Source of the DNA: Bacteroidota bacterium
Lineage (GTDB): Bacteria; Bacteroidota; Bacteroidia; Bacteroidales; UBA1402
Direction: 5' to 3'
Length of the DNA: 6,012 nucleotides
Assembly: GCA_030706285.1 (NCBI GenBank)
Contig: JAUZOU010000190.1
Location: 1-6,012 of the forward strand
The notes beneath the pieces are model-generated. The model worked only from the letters and a program-made list of their open reading frames with translations. It was not told the origin of the DNA and ran no database searches. This document shows, in pieces, positions 1 to 5,759 of this stretch. Numbering within the stretch: position 1 is the stretch's first letter; each line of letters begins with the position of its first letter. The position numbers and the translations under genes were made by a program.

Positions 1-137
1 ATGCATGAGAAATAAAATTTGGAGAGTTTCATGTATTTCTCTGTGGCCCTGATGATCTGTCCCTTGATAATAAGGTAGTTTATGTTCGTTGCATGGTCTT
101 GACTCGATAGGCGGCGTTCTTGCGAAAAGCCTGCCAT
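1..137 (-). other. Left flank beyond the murF terminator; open frame to the edge, no gene supported
   Basis: On the minus strand an ATG at 137-135 opens a frame of 45 codons that runs off the window edge without a stop, beginning MAGFSQERRLSSQDH. It starts directly behind the T-run of the murF terminator, so there is no room for a promoter between them, and I see no TAnnTTTG box for it. The peptide has no motif that I recognise. An open stretch of this length in one of six frames is easily a chance event. It may be non-coding spacer, or the 5' end of a gene lying mainly outside the window. Plus-strand frames here are closed by several stops. Confidence 0.2.
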
Positions 138-188
138 AAAAAACAGCGTTTGTCTTTGGAACTTGAATAAAGCCCGGACAAACGCCGT
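138..188 (-). terminator. Rho-independent terminator of murF
   Basis: On the minus strand, 21 bases after the murF stop, the arm at 188-177 (ACGGCGTTTGTC) pairs over 12 positions with the arm at 154-143 (GACAAACGCTGT), leaving a 22-base loop. The only irregular position is G-U in minus-strand RNA but A-C in plus-strand RNA, which supports minus-strand use. The second arm runs straight into six T residues (143-138 read on the minus strand). The loop is long for a terminator, which is the main reservation. Confidence 0.8.
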
Positions 189-209
189 GATTTGTGTAAA
201 AACGTCCTG

Positions 210-1502
210 TCAGAGGAAAGGAACGATGGATTCGAGGTGGTTGATGCGGGAACCTTTGATCAGGATGGTATAACCTTGCAACGGCATTTCTTTCAGGTAG
301 TCGATGAACGCTTCGACGTTACTGAATTGAGGGTAATCACTGTTGGCTTGTTTGAATTCGTCGCCAATCAGGAAAACACGGTCAAAATTGTTTTCAGCAA
401 TGTGGAAGGCCAAGCGTTTGTGTTCTTCTTCGCTGACCGAGCCTAATTCTTTCATACCACCGAGAATGACAGCCTTGCGTGGTGCTTCATACTCCTGAAA
501 GTTCTTCAGTGCGGCCGACATACTGGTCGGATTGGCATTGTAGGCATCGATGATCAGCGTGTTTTGTCCGGTTTTCTTTAATTGGGAACGGTTGTTGCTT
601 GGGGTATAAGATTCCAGTGCATCGCAGATTTGTTCGGGCTGCACACCGAAATGAAAGCCGACGCAGATAGCAGCCAGGGCGTTTTCTAAATTGTAGGACC
701 CGATCAGGTTTGACTGAGCGTCGTAGTGACGGTCTCCATAATCGGTATGCCAGCGCAGCTTCAGAAACGGAGAACAGGAAAGGGCCTCACCCCAGATCGG
801 ATAGCCTGGTTTATTGGCATACGGAATTTGGTCTATATCGCGTGCAATGCTCTTCAGATAAGGATTTTCCAGATTGATGAATATTTTGCCTTTTTTAGCC
901 CTGATGTAATCATACAGTTCTCCTTTGGTTTTCAAGACACCTTCGAAGGATCCGAATCCCTGCAGATGGGCGATGCCGACGTTGGTGATCAAACCATAAT
1001 CCGGGTCGGCAATGTTGACCAGGTCACGGATTTCACCGGGATGGTTGGCGCCCATTTCAATGACGGCGATCTGATGCTCCGGTGTTAGTTTCAGCAGGGT
1101 TAACGGCACTCCAATGTGATTGTTGAGGTTCCCCTGAGTGTATAGCACATTGAATTTTTTGCTGAGTACGGCTGACATCAGTTCCTTGGTCGTCGTTTTA
1201 CCGTTGGTACCGGTTATGCCGATGATGGGAATGTGGCAATGATCGCGATGAAGCCTTGCCAATGCCTGAAGCGTTTTTAACGAATCCTCCACCAAAAGAC
1301 ACCGCTCGTTTGTTGCCGCTTCCGGTTCATCGACAATGGCATAGCTACACCCATTTTCGATGGCCTGCGCTGCAAAACGGTTTCCGTTGAAGGAATCGCC
1401 CTTAAGAGCGAAAAAAATGGATCCTCCCGGCGTATTCCGGCTGTCTGTTGTTACGACAGGATGTTTTTGATAATATTCGTAGATCGTTTCGATACTTGTC
1501 AT
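210..1502 (-). CDS. murF: UDP-N-acetylmuramoyl-tripeptide--D-alanyl-D-alanine ligase (MurF)
   Basis: A cytoplasmic ATP-dependent ligase that adds D-alanyl-D-alanine to UDP-MurNAc-tripeptide, the last soluble step in making the peptidoglycan pentapeptide precursor. The 430-residue product has the three-domain Mur ligase layout. The N-terminal substrate domain (about 1-90) carries TTDSR at 18-22. The ATPase domain has the P-loop GITGTNGKTTTK at 95-106, EMGANHPGEI at 149-158 and KTKGEL at 191-196, whose Lys193 aligns by motif with the carbamylated lysine of the family; NLENALAA follows at 271-278. The C-terminal domain (from about 305) has DAYNANPTSM at 319-328 and the MurF-type KGSR at 416-419. 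The length is normal and the gene intact. The ATG at 1502 is preceded by a good Bacteroidota promoter, and a terminator follows the TGA stop. It is transcribed alone, divergently from folP. The KGSR and NANP motifs favour MurF over MurE or MurC. Confidence 0.97.
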   Translation of the reverse strand: MTSIETIYEYYQKHPVVTTDSRNTPGGSIFFALKGDSFNGNRFAAQAIENGCSYAIVDEPEAATNERCLLVEDSLKTLQALARLHRDHCHIPIIGITGTNGKTTTKELMSAVLSKKFNVLYTQGNLNNHIGVPLTLLKLTPEHQIAVIEMGANHPGEIRDLVNIADPDYGLITNVGIAHLQGFGSFEGVLKTKGELYDYIRAKKGKIFINLENPYLKSIARDIDQIPYANKPGYPIWGEALSCSPFLKLRWHTDYGDRHYDAQSNLIGSYNLENALAAICVGFHFGVQPEQICDALESYTPSNNRSQLKKTGQNTLIIDAYNANPTSMSAALKNFQEYEAPRKAVILGGMKELGSVSEEEHKRLAFHIAENNFDRVFLIGDEFKQANSDYPQFSNVEAFIDYLKEMPLQGYTILIKGSRINHLESIVPFL

Positions 1503-1546
1503 GATTTCTGGAAATTAAATCGGAAAGGACTCCGTGAATTAGATAA

Positions 1547-1579
1547 CAAATGTAGGAAGGAATTCTCAAAAAATTCAAA
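1547..1579 (-). promoter_or_regulatory. Predicted murF promoter, Bacteroidota type
   Basis: Read on the minus strand, TTTG at 1579-1576 is followed after 21 bases by TACATTTG at 1554-1547. This matches the Bacteroidota primary sigma factor consensus (TTTG, about 19-21 bases, TAnnTTTG) at every fixed position. Transcription would start near 1543, giving a leader of about 40 bases before the murF ATG at 1502. This is a prediction from motif and spacing alone. Confidence 0.7.
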
Positions 1580-1639
1580 TCACCTCATTAAACAACTGCA
1601 ATTTCTTTTCAAACGATGCAATTTACAGATTTTTCAAAT

Positions 1640-1647
1640 TAACTTTG
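1640..1647 (+). promoter_or_regulatory. Predicted -7 element for the folP-cdaA operon
   Basis: TAACTTTG fits the Bacteroidota -7 consensus TAnnTTTG exactly and lies 55 bases before the folP ATG. Transcription would begin near 1651. No convincing TTTG -33 element stands at the expected distance; the nearest T-rich stretch (TTTTC, 1606-1610) is too far upstream. The promoter is therefore less certain than the murF promoter facing the other way. Confidence 0.5.
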
Positions 1648-1650
1648 TGC

Positions 1651-1682
1651 GACTGCTTAAAGATTTGCTTGCTTTGGCAGTC
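1651..1682 (+). promoter_or_regulatory. Hairpin at the predicted 5' end of the folP leader
   Basis: GACTGC at 1651-1656 is complementary to GCAGTC at 1677-1682, and a U-G pair can extend the stem to 7 pairs with an 18-base loop. It begins almost exactly where the folP transcript is predicted to start and is followed by the T-rich stretch ATTTTAGTT. It could stabilise the 5' end or act as a weak attenuator. A 6-base inverted repeat can also be chance. Confidence 0.25.
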
Positions 1683-1702
1683 ATTTTAGTTAGCGCCAGT
1701 AT

Positions 1703-2587
1703 ATGAACCAGAAAGAATACAGCTTTACTCTAAACATCAACGGCCGTTTGATGGAATTGAACACGCCCAAGGTGATGGGTATATTGAACGTAACTCCTGA
1801 CTCTTTCTTTTCCAGTAGTCGTTATATGTCGGAGGAAGGCATTCTGCGCCGGACCGAAACGATGATTGACGAGGGTGTCGACATCATTGATGTGGGGGCC
1901 TGCTCAACCAGGCCGGGCATTGACCTGGTTTCTGAGTCTGAGGAATTCCTGCGCATCCGTATGGCATTGCATTTGATCCGTAAACGTTGGCCTGATTTCC
2001 CGATTTCCGTGGATACGTTTCGTTCCAGAATTGCCGATATGGCTGTCAGCGACTTTGAGGCCAACATCATCAATGATATTTCCGGTGGAGAAATGGATCC
2101 CGCCATGTTTTCGACCATGGCAAAACTCAAGGTGCCCTATATACTCATGCACATGCAGGGAACGCCGGCCGATATGCAAAAATCGCCCCATTACGATAAC
2201 ATGATGAAGGAGATCTTCCTTTATTTCTCAGAAAAAATCAGACAACTGCGTGAAGTTGGTGTCAATGACATCATTCTGGATCCGGGGTACGGCTTTGGAA
2301 AAACCTTGGACAATAATTATGAATTGCTACGCCGGTTGCCTGATTTTCAGATTTTTGAGTTACCTTTGCTCGTAGGTGTTTCCAGAAAATCGATGATATT
2401 CAAACTGCTGAATACGACACCCGAACAAGCGTTGAACGGAACCACTATATTGAATACTTTAGCGTTGAACGGGGGTGCCAATATTTTGCGTGTTCATGAT
2501 GTGAAAGAAGCCAGGGAATGTGTCCAACTGATGCAAATTTATAAAACAGCCGGTATATGCCAATCATGCCAAACATCATTGATGTAA
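1703..2587 (+). CDS. folP: Dihydropteroate synthase (FolP)
   Basis: A cytoplasmic TIM-barrel enzyme of folate synthesis that joins 6-hydroxymethyl-dihydropterin pyrophosphate to p-aminobenzoate, giving dihydropteroate; it is the target of sulfonamides. The 294-residue protein shows the family motifs in order: MGILNVTPDSF at 25-35, DVGACSTRPG at 63-72 (second substrate loop), SVDTF at 102-106, NDISGG at 124-129, DPGYGFGKT at 193-201, GVSRKS at 225-230 (with the substrate-binding Lys) and RVHD at 263-266. Loop 2 has Ala-Cys where E. coli has Gly-Glu. The ATG at 1703 leaves a normal N-terminal extension before the first barrel strand. The C-terminal tail, including a CxxC at Cys286 and Cys289, is encoded within the overlap with cdaA. 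The gene looks intact and leads a two-gene operon. Confidence 0.97.
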   Translation: MNQKEYSFTLNINGRLMELNTPKVMGILNVTPDSFFSSSRYMSEEGILRRTETMIDEGVDIIDVGACSTRPGIDLVSESEEFLRIRMALHLIRKRWPDFPISVDTFRSRIADMAVSDFEANIINDISGGEMDPAMFSTMAKLKVPYILMHMQGTPADMQKSPHYDNMMKEIFLYFSEKIRQLREVGVNDIILDPGYGFGKTLDNNYELLRRLPDFQIFELPLLVGVSRKSMIFKLLNTTPEQALNGTTILNTLALNGGANILRVHDVKEARECVQLMQIYKTAGICQSCQTSLM

Positions 2588-3324
2588 TTGACATTCTGCT
2601 TGTCGCCTTATTGTTGTATGGGACGTACAGGCTGATGAAAAGTTCCGGCGCTCTGGCTATTTTCATGGGGGTCATTTCATTTGTTGCACTCTGGATTCTG
2701 GTATCCTATGTGTTTGAAATGAAATTGATGGGTGCCATTATGGATAAATTCATCAGCGTTGGTGCCGTCGCATTGATTATCTTGTTTCAGAATGAAATCA
2801 AACGGTTTCTGGTGATGCTCGGGTCTCGTAAACGCTGGCAGTCACTCGCGCCCATTTTTTCACTGAAAAAAAAAGACAAGAAGCAATCAGACCACTGGAT
2901 CATGCAGATTGTACTGGCTTGTCAGGAACTCTCCAAAAAGAAAACAGGTGCGTTGATTGTCCTTGAAAAAAATGCCATGCTGGATGAAGTCGTTAAATCC
3001 GGCGAAATTCTGGATGCTGTGATCAGCGGGCAGCTACTGCAGAACATCTTTTTTAAAAATAGCCCTCTTCACGATGGTGCCGTCATCATCAGCGAAGACC
3101 GTATCAAGGCAGCCGCCTGTATTTTACCGGTGGCTCATGATGATAACCTTCCTAAAGAAATGGGACTCAGACACCGTGCAGCGCTGGGTATTACGCAAAT
3201 GACCGACTCAAAGGCCATTGTCGTTTCGGAAGAAACCGGGAAAATCAGCCTGGCTTACATGGGTGACATCAAAAGCAAATTGTCCATAGAAGACCTTGAA
3301 CGGTTGCTCACTGAGGACAATTGA
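2557..3324 (+). CDS. cdaA: Membrane-bound diadenylate cyclase (CdaA/DacA)
   Basis: It condenses two ATP into the second messenger cyclic di-AMP at the inner face of the cytoplasmic membrane. The 255-residue product has the CdaA layout: three hydrophobic segments at about 9-27, 32-53 and 57-77, then a basic linker (about 84-110, with KKKDKK), then the DAC catalytic domain to the C-terminus. The two signature motifs are intact: DGA at 173-175 (within SPLHDGAVI) and RHR at 205-207 (within LRHRAALGI). In Firmicutes this gene is usually followed by cdaR and glmM; neither is here, and folP precedes it instead. It overlaps the end of folP by 31 bases, which suggests translational coupling. ATGs at 2557 and 2566 are both possible starts because of a 9-base near-repeat; I kept the first. 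DisA is excluded by the transmembrane segments and the absence of DNA-binding domains. Confidence 0.96.
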   Translation: MPIMPNIIDVIDILLVALLLYGTYRLMKSSGALAIFMGVISFVALWILVSYVFEMKLMGAIMDKFISVGAVALIILFQNEIKRFLVMLGSRKRWQSLAPIFSLKKKDKKQSDHWIMQIVLACQELSKKKTGALIVLEKNAMLDEVVKSGEILDAVISGQLLQNIFFKNSPLHDGAVIISEDRIKAAACILPVAHDDNLPKEMGLRHRAALGITQMTDSKAIVVSEETGKISLAYMGDIKSKLSIEDLERLLTEDN

Positions 3325-3382
3325 TGGAGCGGTTTTGACATCCAATAGAATTTCCACTTTTTACGGCCATAATTTACCCTGT

Positions 3383-3418
3383 TTTGCTATCTCCATGTTG
3401 CAAAAAGACGTATCTTTG
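3383..3418 (+). promoter_or_regulatory. Predicted promoter of the pta-ackA operon
   Basis: TATCTTTG at 3411-3418 matches the Bacteroidota -7 consensus TAnnTTTG exactly. A TTTG at 3383-3386 could be the -33 element, but the 24-base spacing is a few bases longer than usual. Transcription would start near 3422, leaving a leader of about 22 bases before the ATG at 3444. This placement also argues against any pta start upstream of 3420. Confidence 0.62.
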
Positions 3419-3443
3419 TGCCACTTCTAAAATTGTGTTAGCT

Positions 3444-4451
3444 ATGGACATTCTTCAAAACATGTTATCCCGCGCTCAGGCTACCCCTCAGCGCATTGTC
3501 CTTCCGGAAGGGACTGAAATCCGTACATTAAAGGCAGCAGATAAAATTCTGGCCGATCAGGCTGCCCGGTTGATCCTTATCGGAAATCCGGCCGAAATCA
3601 AGCAATTGGTCAAAGAAAACAACCTGAAAAACATCGATAAAGCACAGATCGTCGATCCAAAGGCTCATGCCAAAAAAGCAGCCTATACCGAATTGCTGCT
3701 GGAATTGCGAAAAAGTAAGGGGATGACACCGGAACAAGCTGCCACCATCGTAGAAGATCCGTTGTACTTGGCCAGCCTGATGATCAAGAGCGGCGATGCT
3801 GACGGAGAAGTCGGCGGTGCGCGGAATACAACGGGTAACATGTTACGTCCTGCTTTCCAGATTGTCAAGACTCAACCAGGCATTAGCGTGGTATCAGGGG
3901 CTTTCCTGATCTTTTTGAAAGATAAAACGTATGGTGAAAATGGGGTTATGGTGTTTGCCGATTGTGCCGTCGTTCCGAATCCGACAGCACCGGAGCTGGC
4001 TCAGATTGCTGTTTCGACCGCTGCAACTACTCGCGACCTGGCTGGATTCGAGCCCCGGATAGCCATGTTGAGCTTTTCGACAAAAGGAAGTGCCAAAAAT
4101 GAATTGGTCGACAAAGTCGTGGAAGCGACCAAACTTGCCAAAGAAATGGCTCCCGACTTGCAGCTTGACGGAGAATTGCAGGCTGATGCCGCCTTGGTTC
4201 CTGAAGTCGCTGCATTGAAAGCCAAAGACAGTCAGGTCGCAGGAAAAGCCAATGTACTCGTATTCCCAACGCTCGAAGTGGGAAATATCGCCTATAAACT
4301 TGTTCAGCGTTTAGCCGGTGCAACGGCCATCGGACCAATTCTGCAAGGTATTGCTGCTCCGATTAACGATTTGTCCAGAGGCTGTTCGGTGGATGATGTT
4401 TACCAGATGATCGTCATCACGTCAAATCAGGCAATCGGCCTGAAGAAATAA
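3444..4451 (+). CDS. pta: Phosphate acetyltransferase (Pta), short form
   Basis: It transfers the acetyl group of acetyl-CoA to phosphate, giving acetyl phosphate and CoA, in the cytoplasm. With AckA it forms the acetate-producing, ATP-yielding route. From the ATG at 3444 the product is 335 residues, the catalytic PTA domain alone, without the long N-terminal regulatory region of the ~714-residue E. coli enzyme. Family motifs include RIVLPEG at 17-23, DADGEVGGARNTTGNMLRPA at 118-137, MLSFSTKGSA at 208-217, DGELQADAA at 242-250, VLVFPTLEVGNIAYKL at 271-286 and GPILQGIAAPINDLSRGCS at 297-315. The frame stays open upstream to a TTG at 3384, but those 20 codons are unlike the family and lie across the promoter. 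ackA follows after 35 bases. Phosphate butyryltransferase is a related alternative, but the ackA partner and motifs favour Pta. Confidence 0.96.
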   Translation: MDILQNMLSRAQATPQRIVLPEGTEIRTLKAADKILADQAARLILIGNPAEIKQLVKENNLKNIDKAQIVDPKAHAKKAAYTELLLELRKSKGMTPEQAATIVEDPLYLASLMIKSGDADGEVGGARNTTGNMLRPAFQIVKTQPGISVVSGAFLIFLKDKTYGENGVMVFADCAVVPNPTAPELAQIAVSTAATTRDLAGFEPRIAMLSFSTKGSAKNELVDKVVEATKLAKEMAPDLQLDGELQADAALVPEVAALKAKDSQVAGKANVLVFPTLEVGNIAYKLVQRLAGATAIGPILQGIAAPINDLSRGCSVDDVYQMIVITSNQAIGLKK

Positions 4452-4486
4452 GAGAAAAGGCTAGAATCAATTAGAAACACGTACAG

Positions 4487-5686
4487 ATGATAGTATTAGT
4501 ATTAAACTGCGGGAGCTCGTCGATCAAATACCAGTTGTTCGACATGAACACGACCACTGTGATGGCTCAGGGTGGCATCGAAAAGATCGGACTGGAAGGC
4601 TCATTTTTGAAATTGACCATGTCTGATGGGCAAAAGGTCATTATAGATAAAAACATTCCTGAACATCAGACCGGTGTCGAGCTTATTTTAAGCGTGCTGA
4701 CCAGCAAAGAGTACGGTTGCATCAACTCCCTTTCTGAAATTGATGCTGTCGGACATCGCATCGTGCACGGGGGAGAAAAGTTTAGTCATAGTGTGCTGAT
4801 CACCAACGAAGTGATCGAAATGGTCGAGCAATGCATCGATCTGGCACCGTTGCACAATCCATCCAACCTGGTTGGTATCCGTGCCGTTGAAAAGCTGATG
4901 CCCGGAGTGCCTCAGGTCGGGGTGTTCGATACGGCTTTCCATCAGACGATGCCTCCGAAAGCGTATATCTACGGGTTGCCTTACAGCTATTATACCAAGT
5001 ATGGCATTCGCCGCTATGGCTTTCATGGAACCAGCCACCGCTACGTGTCCAGAAGAGCTTGCGAAATTCTCGGTGTGCCTTACGAGCATCAGCGCATCAT
5101 AACCGCCCACATTGGGAATGGCGCCTCCATTACAGCCATCCGAAATGGCAAGTCCATCGATACGTCCATGGGTATGACACCGGTAGACGGGTTGCTGATG
5201 GGAACCCGTTCGGGTGAAATTGATGCCGGCGTACTGACTTTTATTTCTGAAAAAGAACAACTGCATGCTTCTGAAATCAGTGACTTGCTGAACAAGAAGA
5301 GTGGTGTGCTTGGTGTCTCGGGCGTTTCTTCCGATATGCGTGAACTGAGTGAAGCGGTCAAGGAAGGCAACCAACGGGCTGCACTGGCCATGGATATGTA
5401 CAATTACCGCATCAAAAAATATGTCGGCTCTTATGCAGCTGTATTGGGGGGACTCGACTTGCTGATCTTTACGGGAGGCGTTGGTGAAAATCAATGGACG
5501 ACCCGTTCTGAAGTCTGTGCCAACATGGAATTTATGGGCATTAAGCTGGATGAGTCCAAAAATATCGGGTTGAAAGGCAAGGAGATGGTTATCTCTGCCC
5601 CTGATTCCAAAGTGACGGTCATGGTTGTTCCGACAAACGAGGAACTGATGATTGCCAAAGATACGATCGAAATTCTTTCGAAATAA
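4487..5686 (+). CDS. ackA: Acetate kinase (AckA)
   Basis: It converts acetyl phosphate and ADP to acetate and ATP (reversibly) in the cytoplasm, completing the Pta-AckA pathway. The 399-residue protein is full length and belongs to the ASKHA fold. Key residues fall at nearly the same numbers as in the Methanosarcina thermophila enzyme: Asn7, Ser10, Ser12 and Lys14 in NCGSSSIK; Arg91 in GHRIVHGG; His123 in LHNPSN; Asp148 in VFDTAFH; His180 in YGFHGTSH; Asn211 in HIGNGAS; Arg241 in GTRSGEIDAG; the adenosine-site FTGGVGEN at 328-335; and the C-terminal TNEE at 383-386. The ATG at 4487 gives the canonical N-terminus MIVLVLNCGSSS. No promoter-like site and no ribosome-binding sequence appear in the 35-base A-rich gap after pta, so co-transcription is likely. 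A strong terminator follows. Confidence 0.99.
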   Translation: MIVLVLNCGSSSIKYQLFDMNTTTVMAQGGIEKIGLEGSFLKLTMSDGQKVIIDKNIPEHQTGVELILSVLTSKEYGCINSLSEIDAVGHRIVHGGEKFSHSVLITNEVIEMVEQCIDLAPLHNPSNLVGIRAVEKLMPGVPQVGVFDTAFHQTMPPKAYIYGLPYSYYTKYGIRRYGFHGTSHRYVSRRACEILGVPYEHQRIITAHIGNGASITAIRNGKSIDTSMGMTPVDGLLMGTRSGEIDAGVLTFISEKEQLHASEISDLLNKKSGVLGVSGVSSDMRELSEAVKEGNQRAALAMDMYNYRIKKYVGSYAAVLGGLDLLIFTGGVGENQWTTRSEVCANMEFMGIKLDESKNIGLKGKEMVISAPDSKVTVMVVPTNEELMIAKDTIEILSK

Positions 5687-5717
5687 CTGCTACAAATAAG
5701 GATTATTTAAAAAGTAG

Positions 5718-5758
5718 TTGAGGCCGTCCTTTTTACAGGACGGCCTCAATTCGTTTTA
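5718..5758 (+). terminator. Rho-independent terminator of pta-ackA, probably bidirectional
   Basis: The arms TTGAGGCCGTCCT (5718-5730) and AGGACGGCCTCAA (5737-5749) pair perfectly over 13 bases around the 6-base loop TTTTAC. The stem is GC-rich and is followed by the T-rich stretch TTCGTTTTA. On the minus strand the same stem is followed by CTACTTTTTAAATAA, so it could also stop transcripts arriving from the right. It lies about 31 bases after the ackA stop. Confidence 0.92.
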
Positions 5759-5759
5759 C

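Noticed and set aside
726..1088. Plus-strand open frame of 120 codons inside murF
   Set aside because: It is the complement of the murF catalytic domain, which carries an intact P-loop and family motifs; no independent support.
2445..2675. Minus-strand open frame of 76 codons across the folP-cdaA junction
   Set aside because: It is antisense to two well-supported genes, shows no known motif and has no promoter-like site.
3322..3345. TGGA/TCCA hairpin after the cdaA stop as a terminator
   Set aside because: Only four pairs, a long loop and no T-run directly after it.
3384..3443. TTG start giving pta 20 extra residues
   Set aside because: The extension lies upstream of and across the predicted -7 box at 3411-3418, is unlike Pta N-termini, and the ATG at 3444 gives the expected beginning.
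4455..4460. AAAAGG as a possible Shine-Dalgarno site for ackA
   Set aside because: It stands about 27 bases before the ATG, too far to act, and Bacteroidota genes generally lack such sites.
4688..5494. A 268-codon open frame on the minus strand inside ackA
   Set aside because: ackA on the plus strand has every catalytic residue and full family length. The antisense frame has no recognisable motif, no promoter-like site and is explained by the base composition of the sense gene.
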